Shown: positions 26,985 through 36,437 of the stretch, one piece after another
How the letters are laid out: each line of letters opens with the position of its first letter
Numbering within the stretch: position 1 is the stretch's first letter
Assembly (NCBI GenBank): GCA_001462345.1
Contig: LIUM01000050.1
Coordinates: 1 to 64,000 of the forward strand
DNA from: Fibrobacteria bacterium AD312
GTDB taxonomy: Bacteria; Fibrobacterota; Fibrobacteria; Fibrobacterales; Fibrobacteraceae
Direction of reading: 5' to 3'
DNA: 64,000 nucleotides
Position numbers and translations under genes: made by a program
Notes under the pieces: model-generated
Databases searched by the model: none
Told to the model about the DNA's origin: nothing
The model's input: only the letters and a program-made list of their open reading frames with translations

Positions 26985-29249
26985 ATGATCAATACAAAAG
27001 TTGGGTTTAAGATTACACTTCTCTTGTTATTAATGACAAGCTTTCTATTTGCGGGAAAAGAAATTTATCTCCCGAATTTTTTTAAGCAACAAGGGATCGA
27101 TTTTGAGTCGCCCAGTGCGCAGTGGAGCCGTAGTCGTATGGATAGTACGGCCAATTGGATTATCCTTTGGGAGTCTGGCTTTGGCAGTGATCCCTCTAGT
27201 AATGTTGCTCCATATAAAGTGAATATGAGTCAATTAAAAGAGGTGCTCGAGAAAAGCTATGCAATGAATTTAAATACAATGAAAATGGTCGTGAAGGGAT
27301 CTTCCAAAACAGATCAGTATAAAATGATTGTTTTCATAAAATATTCTACGACATGGGGAGCCTATGGATCTGGTTATGATAATGTCATAGGTTCATTAGA
27401 AGTAAATCCAGCGGCAGCTAATATCCCTAGTGTAGTCGCTCATGAAATAGGGCATACTTTTCAATACCAAGCTGGTTGTGACGTTCCAGAAGGTGGTTTT
27501 CGTTATGGGTTAGGCCCTAATGGCGAAGGCGGAAACGGATTTTGGGAACAAGGGGCACAATGGGCGTCATTTCAAGTGTACCCTGAAGAACAATTTAGAT
27601 CGGGTGATTTTAATACCTATATAAAAAGCAATCATCTTCATATTTTACATGAAGAACCTCGTTATGCCAATTACTTTTTACCTGATTATTGGGCGTATAA
27701 AAGAGGGATTGATTTCATGGGCCGTCTCTGGCGAGAATCTCGTCGTCCAGAAGACCCTGTAGATGCTTATAAAAGACTTTTTAATGTTTCTCAAAGTGAA
27801 TTTAATGAAGAAATTTTTGAACACGCTGTTCGTTTAACGACATGGGATCTTCCTGCAATTAAACAAAGAGGGGCAAACTATATTCAACGTCGAGCTCAGG
27901 TGAAAATGAAAAAAACAACAGATCAATACTGGCTTGTCGATTCTGCAGTCACCATAGAAAATTATGGCTATAATAGTATTAAGTTAAACGCCCCATCAAC
28001 AGAAATTCAAGTCTCTGTACAGTTTCAAGGAAAGGCAGGAGCCAGTGGATATCGTTCTATAAACATCGATAAAGCGGGCTGGTATTTTGGTTTTGTAGCT
28101 CTTTTAAATAATGGAGAAAGAGTTTATAGTGATGTAGGGTCTCTTGAGTATAGTGGAGGGGAAAATCCAGAAGGCGCATTAAGTTTTAATGTCCCAGCAG
28201 GTTGTTCTTATTTGTGGCTAGTCGTCTCTGGAGCGCCTCAAGAACATTGGCATCACGTTTGGGATGATTCCACTTATAACGATGAACAATGGCCTTATCA
28301 AGTCAAGTTTTCGAATACGAATTTACTTGGAGAACAAAATGAATCTACGACTAATTATTCTTTAAGTACCGCTGTAGAAGGTTCTGGATCGATTTCCCCT
28401 GCTTCGGGAAGTTATCCATCGGGATCTCTCACCTTAAAAGCAACGCCAACGCCAGGGTATGTTTTTGATCATTGGAGTGGTGATTTGACTGGTTCTGAAA
28501 ACCCTGCATTACTAAAGCTAGATCAAGATAAAAGCGTCACCGCTCATTTTATCAAGTTAAAGACAACAGTAGAGGAATTTACTTTTGAGCTCACGATGTC
28601 ACCTAAATCAGATTACTCTTCTACTGCAGTTCCTTTAGATAAAGGCGCTATCGCTTTAGCATTTGGTTTATCTGAATCCGATTTAGCAGATAAAATAGGA
28701 ACAGATATTCGTTATTATGCAGTGAATCCAGATCAATCTTTTGATGCAAACTCAACGGCAATAGATCCTGGGCATTGGTATAATGCAGAAGGTCAAGTGG
28801 TGAGTTATGGAGATCAAGCGGTAATCTTTTCTGAGATTAATAAAAATACACTAACAGCCAATATCGGGCAGTATCCTGATCGTTCTGTTAAAGGGGATTC
28901 TTACCTTATAAAACAAGCGCTTGTGTATCAAAAATCGGCTACAGAAGAGGTGCAAATCCATTTGATTTATTCTATTAAAATAGATGAATCTCTAAAAATC
29001 AGAACACGAGCATTGCCTCCAATTCTTAGCCAAGGGGAACGACCTATTTTATCATCAGAGATTCTCTCATTAATGAATACTGGCCGCGGAGAACTTCAAG
29101 TCTATAATCTAAAAGGGAAACGCGTGGCCTCTGTAAAACAGGTTTCTTCTTGGAGTGATCTTGGAATGAATCAGAATGGAGTTTATAAGATTGTATTTTT
29201 AGAAAACCATAAAATTAAAGCAATTCAATCCATTTCTTATGTCAAATAG
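26985..29249 (+). CDS. large secreted HExxH protein with InlB-type repeat, DUF4859-like and C-terminal sorting-type domains
   Basis: A 754-residue protein with a signal peptide (about 1-23). The first domain (about 35-330) resembles DUF6055-type secreted proteins and has a zinc-metalloprotease-like VVAHEIGHTFQYQ. A beta-rich region follows, then an InlB-type repeat (about 455-525; GSISPASGSYPSGSLTL, FDHWSGDLTG), a DUF4859-like domain (about 530-665; FTFELTMSPKSDYSSTAVPL) and a C-terminal segment (GELQVYNLKGKRVASV ... GVYKIVFLENHKI) resembling a type-A type-IX secretion sorting domain. A surface or extracellular degradative role is likely; protease activity is untested. It is flanked by terminators, so monocistronic. 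Confidence 0.75.
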   Translation: MINTKVGFKITLLLLLMTSFLFAGKEIYLPNFFKQQGIDFESPSAQWSRSRMDSTANWIILWESGFGSDPSSNVAPYKVNMSQLKEVLEKSYAMNLNTMKMVVKGSSKTDQYKMIVFIKYSTTWGAYGSGYDNVIGSLEVNPAAANIPSVVAHEIGHTFQYQAGCDVPEGGFRYGLGPNGEGGNGFWEQGAQWASFQVYPEEQFRSGDFNTYIKSNHLHILHEEPRYANYFLPDYWAYKRGIDFMGRLWRESRRPEDPVDAYKRLFNVSQSEFNEEIFEHAVRLTTWDLPAIKQRGANYIQRRAQVKMKKTTDQYWLVDSAVTIENYGYNSIKLNAPSTEIQVSVQFQGKAGASGYRSINIDKAGWYFGFVALLNNGERVYSDVGSLEYSGGENPEGALSFNVPAGCSYLWLVVSGAPQEHWHHVWDDSTYNDEQWPYQVKFSNTNLLGEQNESTTNYSLSTAVEGSGSISPASGSYPSGSLTLKATPTPGYVFDHWSGDLTGSENPALLKLDQDKSVTAHFIKLKTTVEEFTFELTMSPKSDYSSTAVPLDKGAIALAFGLSESDLADKIGTDIRYYAVNPDQSFDANSTAIDPGHWYNAEGQVVSYGDQAVIFSEINKNTLTANIGQYPDRSVKGDSYLIKQALVYQKSATEEVQIHLIYSIKIDESLKIRTRALPPILSQGERPILSSEILSLMNTGRGELQVYNLKGKRVASVKQVSSWSDLGMNQNGVYKIVFLENHKIKAIQSISYVK

Positions 29250-29301
29250 AGCTCGTCAAAGTATGGAATGAATAATAAACTACCATTTTTATAAAAATGA
29301 A

Positions 29302-29340
29302 ATCAGAAATTCAGGTTATGCGCCTGAATTTCTGATTTTT
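29302..29340 (+). terminator. intrinsic terminator of the HExxH protein gene
   Basis: A perfect 14-base stem, ATCAGAAATTCAGG (29302-29315) with CCTGAATTTCTGAT (29323-29336), has a seven-base loop and is followed by TTTT. Confidence 0.88.
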
Positions 29341-29389
29341 AGGGCTAATTTGATAAAATCAGGGGCTCTAAATTTATAATTTGCATTAT

Positions 29390-30265
29390 ATGGCATGTTT
29401 TTTGCAACGGACCTTAAATCAATCCTTAAAAACTCTCCAATTAATTCTTATTGGAGGAATTTCTTTTTTATTTGTGGGATTATTTTCTGGTTGTGAAGAG
29501 ATTGAAGAGGAAGCGCCATGGGTATCGGTAGATCGTCCTTTGATGCTTTTTAATGATACGACTCTGCTTGATTTTTATGAAGAAGAAGTTTTGTCGTGGA
29601 AATTAAAAACGGCGTACTTAGAACGTTGGGCGTCCACGGATAAAGTTTTCGCTCGTCCTATACTTGTGGATATTTACGATTCACTTGGAGTAAAAGTTGC
29701 TTTTTTGCGTGCCGATTCTGGAACGCTTGATATGGGGATGAATTACGTTTTTGCGTATGGCCATGTATTTGCTTTTACTCCAAAGGGAGCCTCCGTACGT
29801 GCTGATTCTCTTTTATGGCATAAAAAAGATAACATGGTTAAAACAGATAGCTATGTTCGAGTAGTCACAGAGGATGGAGATGTATTACAAGGAAAAGGCT
29901 TTATTAGTGATGCTAAAATGGATAATTGGAGAATCTTGTCGCAGGTCACTGGAATTTTTCAAGATGCCGCAAAACGTTTAAAAGAAGAAGATAAAACGCT
30001 ACTAGATGAAACCACTTCCGTGGGACCACCAAGAAAAAAACGTGAAAGAGAAGCCACTCCTAAAAAAGATGAGCAAGACACATTCTCAAACAAATCCAGA
30101 ATTAATAGGGCAAAAAAAGAAGGAAGATCTATTCGACTCTTAAGTGATAAAGAAGCTGAACAAGATAGATTAAAACGGAGAAAAATCAAACGAGATACAT
30201 TAAACACCCCTCGCTCCAAGGACCTTAAATCTAATCGTCCTCGTGCAAATAGGAGAGCTGAATGA
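29390..30265 (+). CDS. lptC: LptC-like LPS-export lipoprotein with basic C-terminal extension
   Basis: About 291 residues. A membrane/lipoprotein segment ends in a lipobox (FSGC), followed by an LptC beta-jellyroll domain (about 45-190; LKTAYLERWAS, LRADSGTLDMGMNYVFAYGHV, VRADSLLWHKKDNMVKTDSYV). LptC receives LPS from LptBFG and passes it to LptA. The last 100 residues are highly charged (many KKR/KRK runs), which is unusual for LptC. A TTG at 29381 could also start the frame. The stop overlaps the next start (ATGA). First gene of the lpt-rpoN unit. Confidence 0.8.
   Translation: MACFLQRTLNQSLKTLQLILIGGISFLFVGLFSGCEEIEEEAPWVSVDRPLMLFNDTTLLDFYEEEVLSWKLKTAYLERWASTDKVFARPILVDIYDSLGVKVAFLRADSGTLDMGMNYVFAYGHVFAFTPKGASVRADSLLWHKKDNMVKTDSYVRVVTEDGDVLQGKGFISDAKMDNWRILSQVTGIFQDAAKRLKEEDKTLLDETTSVGPPRKKREREATPKKDEQDTFSNKSRINRAKKEGRSIRLLSDKEAEQDRLKRRKIKRDTLNTPRSKDLKSNRPRANRRAE
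29391..29406 (+). promoter_or_regulatory. sigma-54-like sequence over the lptC start
   Basis: TGGCATG-N4-TTTGCA has the correct GG-N10-GC spacing of a -24/-12 promoter. However, it overlaps the first codons of lptC, so a transcript from it would lack the lptC start. It may be fortuitous or drive only downstream genes. Confidence 0.25.
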
Positions 30266-31554
30266 ATCGATCTCTCCTTAGTGCTTTTATTCTTTTAACT
30301 TTTTGTAGTATGTTATGTGCTCAAAGTTCTCCTTTGATTATGCGTCATGCAGATAGTTTATCTGTAGCAAGAACTAGAGGAAGCTTATTGCTACAGGGGA
30401 AAGTGCATTTTATTCATGATAGCATCGAATTCAAAACGCAACGGGCTATTTGGAATCGAGACATTGATATGGTTCAGTGTGATGGTGGCTTTTTATTTAC
30501 TCAGCCTGATGGCTTTATTAAAGCAAGTAGTGGTGTATACCAGAAGAAAAATAATTTTGCCTCTGCGACAGGGAATGTGGTTGCTGCGGATTCTCAAAAG
30601 ACTTATGCTTTTTTTGGAGAGCATTTAACTTATGATCGAAAAGAAGGAATCTTAACCATGCCCGATAAACCCATATTACATCAATATGAAACGAAAGGCG
30701 ATACTATAGACACCTTATCAATTAAGGCAAAGAAGATTGTATATCACCAAAAAAAAGAATTTGCTTCGGCATTTAGAGACGTGAAAATTCAACAAGAAAA
30801 AATGCTCGTGACTTGTGATACCGCCTATTTTGACAAAAAAAATAATTGGATGTCTTTATCAGGAAATCCAATTTGTCAGTTAGAAAATGAGACTATTCAA
30901 GGCGATTCCATTTATTTGGTTTTAGAACCCAATGGAAAAAGACTTAAATCGGCTTTAGTGATAAGAAATGCTCATGGTGTACAAGTACAAAAAGCGAAAG
31001 GACGTCAGCCTGCGCAGCACACAGAAGCATTCGGAGATACATTATTTGTAGAGTTTGAAAAAGGTAAAATAAGTCATCTTTACGTGAATTTGAATGCCAA
31101 AGGATTCTTTTTTGAAGAAGACTTGCCTGACTATAAAAATTTAATGGATGGTAATCGTTTAGATATATATTTTGAGAAAGGAAAGATTAATAAGGCAATT
31201 GTTGGTGGAAATGCACAAAGCACCTATTTCTATGTGAAAGAGAATCGTAAAGTTTCTGGCCGAAATGAATCTTCTGGAGACACGATTCAAGTGGATTTCA
31301 AAGACGGTCAAGTGGGCTCTCTTAGAATGATTGGCGGAAAAACTTTAGCTAGCGGCCGATATTTCGATTTAGAAAAAAGCATGGGAAAAGAGGATAAGAG
31401 AATAGAAGTAAAAAGAGACTCCACTCGAGTTCGAAAATCGGAGTCAGAAAGAAGAAAGAGTAGAATGGAAAGGCATAAAAAAAGAGAAATGATTCTTCCA
31501 AAAGACAGTGTAAAAACGAAGAATAATCTCGAAGGGCAAAAAAATAATGAATGA
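30262..31554 (+). CDS. lptA: LptA/OstA-like LPS transport protein
   Basis: A 430-residue periplasmic protein with a signal peptide (about 1-20) and repeated OstA-type beta strands ([60 protein letters not shown]). This is longer than E. coli LptA (about 185) and closer to the extended OstA-like proteins of Bacteroidota and Fibrobacterota, ending in a charged Lys/Arg-rich tail. It should bridge LPS from LptC to the outer membrane. ATGA coupling to lptC and an 8-base overlap with lptB place it in one operon. Confidence 0.82.
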   Translation: MNRSLLSAFILLTFCSMLCAQSSPLIMRHADSLSVARTRGSLLLQGKVHFIHDSIEFKTQRAIWNRDIDMVQCDGGFLFTQPDGFIKASSGVYQKKNNFASATGNVVAADSQKTYAFFGEHLTYDRKEGILTMPDKPILHQYETKGDTIDTLSIKAKKIVYHQKKEFASAFRDVKIQQEKMLVTCDTAYFDKKNNWMSLSGNPICQLENETIQGDSIYLVLEPNGKRLKSALVIRNAHGVQVQKAKGRQPAQHTEAFGDTLFVEFEKGKISHLYVNLNAKGFFFEEDLPDYKNLMDGNRLDIYFEKGKINKAIVGGNAQSTYFYVKENRKVSGRNESSGDTIQVDFKDGQVGSLRMIGGKTLASGRYFDLEKSMGKEDKRIEVKRDSTRVRKSESERRKSRMERHKKREMILPKDSVKTKNNLEGQKNNE

Positions 31555-32284
31555 CGTGATCCATACAATACATACCAATAAATTATGCAAAGTGTATAGT
31601 GGCAAGCAAGTGGTTCATGAGGCTTCCGTTCGTGTTTCTCAAGGTGAAATTGTGGGCTTACTTGGCCCAAATGGGGCGGGTAAAACGACTACTTTTTATA
31701 TGATTGTGGGAATGATTCGTCCAGATAGCGGGCAGATTTTTTTAGATGATATTGAAATGACATCAAAGCCGATGTATCGTCGAGCCCGTTTAGGAGTGGG
31801 GTATTTACCTCAAGAGGCTTCTATTTTCAGAAAGATGAATGTGGAAGAAAATATTATGGCCATTCTTGAAACGCAGGACTTAAAACGAGTCGAAAGAAAA
31901 AGGCGTTTAGAAGAATTGTTAAATGAATTTAAGATTGATCATATTCGAAAGACAAAGGCTTATAGCTGCTCTGGCGGAGAACGTCGTCGCTTAGAAATCG
32001 CAAGAGCTTTAGCTTCTAACCCTAAGTTTTTATTGTTAGATGAACCGTTTGCTGGAATTGATCCTATTGCCGTTGCAGATATTCAGTCGATTATTTCTGA
32101 TTTAAGAGATAAAGGTATGGGCATTTTAATTACAGATCATAATGTTCGTGAAACGCTTTCTATTACGGATCGTGCCTACATTATGTATAAAAGCCAGGTA
32201 CTTACAGAAGGATCCTCTGAATTTTTAGCTGGAGATGAAGAAGCTCGTCGTATTTACCTTGGGGAGTCCTTCCGCTTAATTTAG
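31547..32284 (+). CDS. lptB: LPS export ABC transporter ATPase
   Basis: A 245-residue ABC ATPase. Walker [10 protein letters not shown] (40-48), Q-loop YLPQEASIF, signature [16 protein letters not shown], Walker [12 protein letters not shown] and H-loop [10 protein letters not shown] are all intact. The last matches the LptB consensus well. It powers LPS extraction by LptFG, which is not encoded in this window. It sits just before rpoN, as in many proteobacteria. Confidence 0.95.
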   Translation: MNDVIHTIHTNKLCKVYSGKQVVHEASVRVSQGEIVGLLGPNGAGKTTTFYMIVGMIRPDSGQIFLDDIEMTSKPMYRRARLGVGYLPQEASIFRKMNVEENIMAILETQDLKRVERKRRLEELLNEFKIDHIRKTKAYSCSGGERRRLEIARALASNPKFLLLDEPFAGIDPIAVADIQSIISDLRDKGMGILITDHNVRETLSITDRAYIMYKSQVLTEGSSEFLAGDEEARRIYLGESFRLI

Positions 32285-32292
32285 GAGTGAAT

Positions 32293-33870
32293 ATGAATCT
32301 AGGAATGCAACTAAATCAAGGTGTTCGTTTAGAGCAGAATTTATCTCCTCAGATGCTTCAGTCGATTACCATTTTACAAATGAACTCGCTGGATTTAGAA
32401 ACTGCTATTAAACAAGAAACAGAACAAAATCCTCTTTTAGAATTAACAGATACAGAAGAAAAAAGTGAAGCGGACTCATTAGATGATGAGAATTTTGAAG
32501 AAAATAGCGAGATGAGTCAAGAGCAGGATGATGTAGAAACGGGCTTGATTGATGACCCAGATGAAAAATTAATTGATTGGGATAAATATTTTGAAGAAGG
32601 CTTTGTGGATGCAGAACGTCCATTAAAAGATTTAAACACCCCAGACCCAGAAGAAGAAGAATGGAACCGTGAAGCGACTGAATCGCAGAGCATGCAAGAC
32701 TTTTTAAAAAACCAGTTGAGAAGCTGGAAGCGTCCTGAGCGAATCGTTGTGGTGGTAGAGTATTTAATTGATTGCTTAGATGAAAAAGGCTATGTACAGA
32801 GCGCATTAGCACAAGATGTTTCCACATTGCAAGTACGCAGCGGTTTTAAAGAAGTGGAGGAAATTTCACCAGAATATTTGGCAAGCTCAAACCCAGATAT
32901 ATTAGAAGCCGAAGAAGTTTTACAAAATAAGAAATCGTTAGAAGAAGCTTCTTTTGTCGTTCGAGAAGCTTTTCATGTTTTACAATCCTTAAACCCTAAA
33001 GGCATAGGCGCTCGAAATTTAAGAGAATGCTTATTAATACAAGCATACAGCCTGCCCGATTTTTCTGTTTTAGCAATACAGATTTTAGAAAAGCATTTTG
33101 ACTCTTTAAAAGCACTTCGCTATGGGTTAATAGCTAAAGAACTTAATGTGACGACAGAAGAAGTGCAAGGAGCGGTACAAGAGCTTTCAAAGCTAACTCC
33201 TCATCCAGGTGTGCAGATTACAAATTCCTCTATTCAAATGATTGTTCCAGACATGAGTGTAGTAGAAGAAAAACCTGGCGTTTTTAAAGTGATTGTGAAA
33301 GACCCTCCTTTGCGTAGCCGGTTACGAATTAATCAAACGTATAAAAGACTTTTAATGAGCTCTAATACATCGAAAAAAGACAAAGAATATATTCGAGAAA
33401 AATTAAACGCTGCCAATTCTTTTTTACGTAGTGTGGATAATCGTCAGAGTACAATGGAACTAGTGATGAATGCGATTCTAAAACGTCAAATGGACTTTTT
33501 CATAAAGGGTCCAGAACATTTGAACCCAATGATTTTGCAAACGATTGCAGACGATATCCAACGAGATCCAAGTACCGTTAATCGGGTTACCAATGGAAAA
33601 TACGTAGAGACTCCTTATGGCGTTTATGAGTTAAAACAGTTTTTTACGAATGGTTTAAAACAAGACGATGGTTCTGACTTAAGCTCCGCGCGAATTCTAA
33701 ATGCTATAAAAGAATTAATAGAAAATGAAGATCGAAAGAAACCGCTTTCGGATCAGGCTTTAACGAACGCCTTAGAAGAGAAAGGGATTCGTATTGCACG
33801 TCGTACCGTGGCAAAGTACCGAGAAGAGGAATTGAAAATCTTACCTGCCAGACTTCGAAAAGAGGTTTAA
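32293..33870 (+). CDS. rpoN: RNA polymerase sigma-54 factor
   Basis: A 525-residue sigma-54. Region I is Gln/Leu-rich (LSPQMLQSITILQMNSLDLE, then QNPLLEL), region II is acidic (about 55-115), the core-binding domain contains LNPKGIGARNLRECL, and the C-terminus has the DNA-binding HTH and the RpoN box ARRTVAKYRE. A GTG at 32287 is in frame, but it forms part of AGGAG, which is ideally spaced from the ATG at 32293. It needs AAA+ activators, none of which are in the window. A matching -24/-12 promoter is found at 42.9 kb. Confidence 0.95.
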   Translation: MNLGMQLNQGVRLEQNLSPQMLQSITILQMNSLDLETAIKQETEQNPLLELTDTEEKSEADSLDDENFEENSEMSQEQDDVETGLIDDPDEKLIDWDKYFEEGFVDAERPLKDLNTPDPEEEEWNREATESQSMQDFLKNQLRSWKRPERIVVVVEYLIDCLDEKGYVQSALAQDVSTLQVRSGFKEVEEISPEYLASSNPDILEAEEVLQNKKSLEEASFVVREAFHVLQSLNPKGIGARNLRECLLIQAYSLPDFSVLAIQILEKHFDSLKALRYGLIAKELNVTTEEVQGAVQELSKLTPHPGVQITNSSIQMIVPDMSVVEEKPGVFKVIVKDPPLRSRLRINQTYKRLLMSSNTSKKDKEYIREKLNAANSFLRSVDNRQSTMELVMNAILKRQMDFFIKGPEHLNPMILQTIADDIQRDPSTVNRVTNGKYVETPYGVYELKQFFTNGLKQDDGSDLSSARILNAIKELIENEDRKKPLSDQALTNALEEKGIRIARRTVAKYREEELKILPARLRKEV

Positions 33871-34094
33871 TGGTCTTTTTGAAATCGAAAGACAAGAAAT
33901 AAATGTGTTTTAAATAGTCCAAATTGGAACTGAGTTACAGAATATGTTTTTTAATTAGTTTATTTTTATATTAATGTTATGTATTTGAGAGAAAAACAAT
34001 TTTTTTGATGCTTTTTTGTCAAAAATAGATGTATATACTCTGAATGCAAAACATAGGTTTTGTTTGAATCACGTTTTTAATACGGAGGATCCTC
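33871..34094. other. rpoN-hpf intergenic region
   Basis: 224 AT-rich bases with no gene. TATACT near 34036 may be a -10 element, but no -35 has acceptable spacing. A strong Shine-Dalgarno (GGAGG) precedes hpf. hpf may therefore have its own promoter in addition to read-through from rpoN. Confidence 0.4.
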
Positions 34095-34418
34095 ATGGAT
34101 ATCAATATTTCAGCTCGTCATTTCAATGCTTCTGCAAGTCTTCAAGCTCGTGTTCAAGAAGAAATTGAAAAATTGGGTAAGTTCTACCCAAACATTACCT
34201 CCGCCACTATTGTCTTAGATCATGAAGTAGAGCATATGCGCCGTTGTGAAATTTCTTTAAATATTACCGGTACTGTGGTTGTTGCTTCTGCAGATGAAGA
34301 AAATATGGGCAAGGCTCTTGATGTTGCTATCGAACGCGCTAAGACGCAGCTCAAAAAACAAAACGAAAAACAAAAAGATCATAAAACACAGTCACTTTCT
34401 GACTTGGTTAATAAGTGA
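34095..34418 (+). CDS. hpf: ribosome hibernation promoting factor, short form
   Basis: A 107-residue HPF/RaiA-family protein: INISARHFNASASLQARVQEE at its start (shown in part: ISARHFNASASL), KLGKFYPNITSATIVLDHE and the central beta strands match the ribosome-binding domain. The C-terminal dimerisation domain of long HPF is absent. It binds the 30S decoding region under starvation and forms inactive ribosomes. It is followed by hprK with a GTGA overlap. Confidence 0.9.
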   Translation: MDINISARHFNASASLQARVQEEIEKLGKFYPNITSATIVLDHEVEHMRRCEISLNITGTVVVASADEENMGKALDVAIERAKTQLKKQNEKQKDHKTQSLSDLVNK

Positions 34419-35446
34419 GTGCTTATTCTTTAAAAGATCTTAATGTGAATTGTCGGGATAAGTATCCCGTTAAAAACTTATGGCTTAAACATAAAGATCT
34501 TCTCCAGTTGGAACTCTGTACTGGAGAAGATTCTTTAAATGGATTTATTGAAGAAAGTGGCTTACACCGTCCAGGTCTTGCTATGGCGGGCTTTACTTCT
34601 GTGTATAGTTCACATCAAATTCAAGTGATAGGGCATACGGAATGGAATTATTTGGAATCCCTTGGCCCAGAAAAGCGTCGAGCGATTTTTAAAAATTTAT
34701 CTCAATTCCATTCCCCTCTTTGGGTAATTACACATGATCAAAAACCACATCAAGAATTACTTGATATGTGTAATGATCAAAACGCTCCCATCTTTTGTAC
34801 TCCATTATACACATTTGAATTTGCAAATATTGTTCAGCGTATCTTAGAAGACTTTTTTGCCCCATATGCAGTGATACATGCGAGTCTTGTTGATGTTTAT
34901 GGCGTGGGTATGCTTTATATTGGCGAAAGTAATGTGGGCAAGTCTGAATGCGTTTTAGACTTAGTCGAACGAGGGCATCGCTTAGTTGCAGATGATGTCG
35001 TTCATATTTCGCAGATCGGTAGCTCTATTATTGGTAGAGCGAATCCTATGGTAAAGCATCATATGGAAATTCGAGGCGTTGGTATCATTGATATTCGTTC
35101 CATGTTTGGAATTCATGCGGTACGTAAAATCAAAAAAATTGAAGTCATTGTGGAGTTACAACAGTGGGATCGTCATGCCACATATGATCGTACAGGCCTC
35201 AGTTCTTCAGTAGAAGAAATTATGGGTGTAAAAATTCCACATATTTTAATCCCTGTGTTACCAGGAAAAAATTTAACCGTGATTTCTGAAGTGATTGCCA
35301 TGAATTCATTAATGAAGATGGATGGTATGGATACTGCCTCTTCTTTTAATGAGCTTCTGTTACGTCGAATTAAAGAGAAGGCAAAAGGCCATAAAGTAGA
35401 AGACTTCATGGATGAAAGTATTTTTAATGGCAATGCTTATGAATAG
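34415..35446 (+). CDS. hprK: HPr kinase/phosphorylase
   Basis: A 343-residue HprK. The Walker A is GESNVGKSE (170-178), preceded by the catalytic-His motif VIHASLVDVYG (H155). The family signature is EIRGVGIIDIRSMFG. It phosphorylates HPr at Ser46 and dephosphorylates it depending on ATP, phosphate and metabolites. HPr with Ser46 is encoded at 9.0 kb. The start is a GTG overlapping the hpf stop. In E. coli the equivalent position of the rpoN operon holds ptsN. Confidence 0.93.
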   Translation: MSAYSLKDLNVNCRDKYPVKNLWLKHKDLLQLELCTGEDSLNGFIEESGLHRPGLAMAGFTSVYSSHQIQVIGHTEWNYLESLGPEKRRAIFKNLSQFHSPLWVITHDQKPHQELLDMCNDQNAPIFCTPLYTFEFANIVQRILEDFFAPYAVIHASLVDVYGVGMLYIGESNVGKSECVLDLVERGHRLVADDVVHISQIGSSIIGRANPMVKHHMEIRGVGIIDIRSMFGIHAVRKIKKIEVIVELQQWDRHATYDRTGLSSSVEEIMGVKIPHILIPVLPGKNLTVISEVIAMNSLMKMDGMDTASSFNELLLRRIKEKAKGHKVEDFMDESIFNGNAYE

Positions 35447-36320
35447 GTTTGTTTATCTATTTAAGAATAATATTTTAGCTGTTCTTGTTTTTCTTTTGTT
35501 AGTGGCGATTGCTTTTTCTGCTTGGTTTTTCTTTCACCCATCGAGCCCATACCACGAACGCCAAACCTTTGTGATATATTTTCAGAAAATAGGTTCACTT
35601 GCTTCAGGTAGCCTTGTTCGTGTGAATGGGATAGAAAAAGGAAAAGTGTTACACACCCAATTAACAGAGAAAGGGGTTTATGTAACAGTGCGTTTATTTG
35701 CCGATTTCAATGTTCCAAAAAATTCTTCTTTCCGATTAATTAATACTGGTTTAGTAGGCAAACAAGAAGTTAGTATTCTTGCAGGAGATGCCACCAGTTT
35801 TTTGATTAGTGGAGATACTTTGAATGGCCTTACTGATCAAGGCTTTTCGGAGATTAGCCGTAATTTGCTTTTGATTTTGAATGATGTTGATTCGGTCAAA
35901 ATAATAGTAAATGCTTTTATGGATTCTCTGACAAAAGGGTCTATTGGAGAATCATTCACTTCAGTACAAAAAAAAGGGCGTTTTTTAGTTCGAGATACAA
36001 AAAATAAATTGTCTTCTTGGATGACTGAATTTAACCAAGTGAAAACGGCCGCTATGGCTATTGTTCCAGAGGATCCAAAGGCTAAAAAAGATCTCGATCT
36101 TTTATTAAGTGATTTAAATCAACTTCTAATAGAATTAGAGCATATGCAACAAGAATTGTCGTCCATATCTTTTGAAATAGAAGAAAATGGAACTCTAGGT
36201 CAATTTATCAAGAACTCAAATCCGTTGATAGAGAAGATGGATTCTACTGGGGTCAATATGGATCGTTTGATAGAAGAAATAAAAAGAAACGGTTTAGCCC
36301 TAAATATCGACATATTTTAG
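35439..36320 (+). CDS. second MCE/MlaD-family protein
   Basis: About 293 residues from the ATG at 35439, which overlaps the hprK stop; ATGs at 35412 and 35433 are alternatives. A membrane helix (about 10-32) precedes an MCE domain (GSLASGSLVRVNGIEKGKVL, FRLINTGLVGKQEVSILAGD) and a helical tail ending in GLALNIDIF, matching the end of the mce gene beside ptsH. A function in lipid trafficking is inferred from the family. No MlaE/F partners are nearby. Confidence 0.82.
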   Translation: MNRFVYLFKNNILAVLVFLLLVAIAFSAWFFFHPSSPYHERQTFVIYFQKIGSLASGSLVRVNGIEKGKVLHTQLTEKGVYVTVRLFADFNVPKNSSFRLINTGLVGKQEVSILAGDATSFLISGDTLNGLTDQGFSEISRNLLLILNDVDSVKIIVNAFMDSLTKGSIGESFTSVQKKGRFLVRDTKNKLSSWMTEFNQVKTAAMAIVPEDPKAKKDLDLLLSDLNQLLIELEHMQQELSSISFEIEENGTLGQFIKNSNPLIEKMDSTGVNMDRLIEEIKRNGLALNIDIF

Positions 36321-36396
36321 ACATTTCAAAAAAAGTCAAAAAATACTCCCTCTTCTTACTAAAAAAAAAGATAGTTTATGCGGGTACCGACAACAA

Positions 36397-36420
36397 CGAC
36401 TTTGTAATTTTAAAAAGTCG
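36397..36420 (+). promoter_or_regulatory. hairpin in the dksA leader
   Basis: CGACTTT (36397-36403) pairs with AAAGTCG (36414-36420). It ends 17 bases before the dksA start and just before the Shine-Dalgarno AAGGGG, so it could modulate translation. Not followed by a T-run. Confidence 0.35.
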
Positions 36421-36437
36421 CAAACGAAGGGGTTCGT

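Noticed and set aside
29381-29389. TTG start for lptC
   Set aside because: The ATG at 29390 in the same frame is more likely; neither has a clear Shine-Dalgarno, so this stays open but is not preferred.
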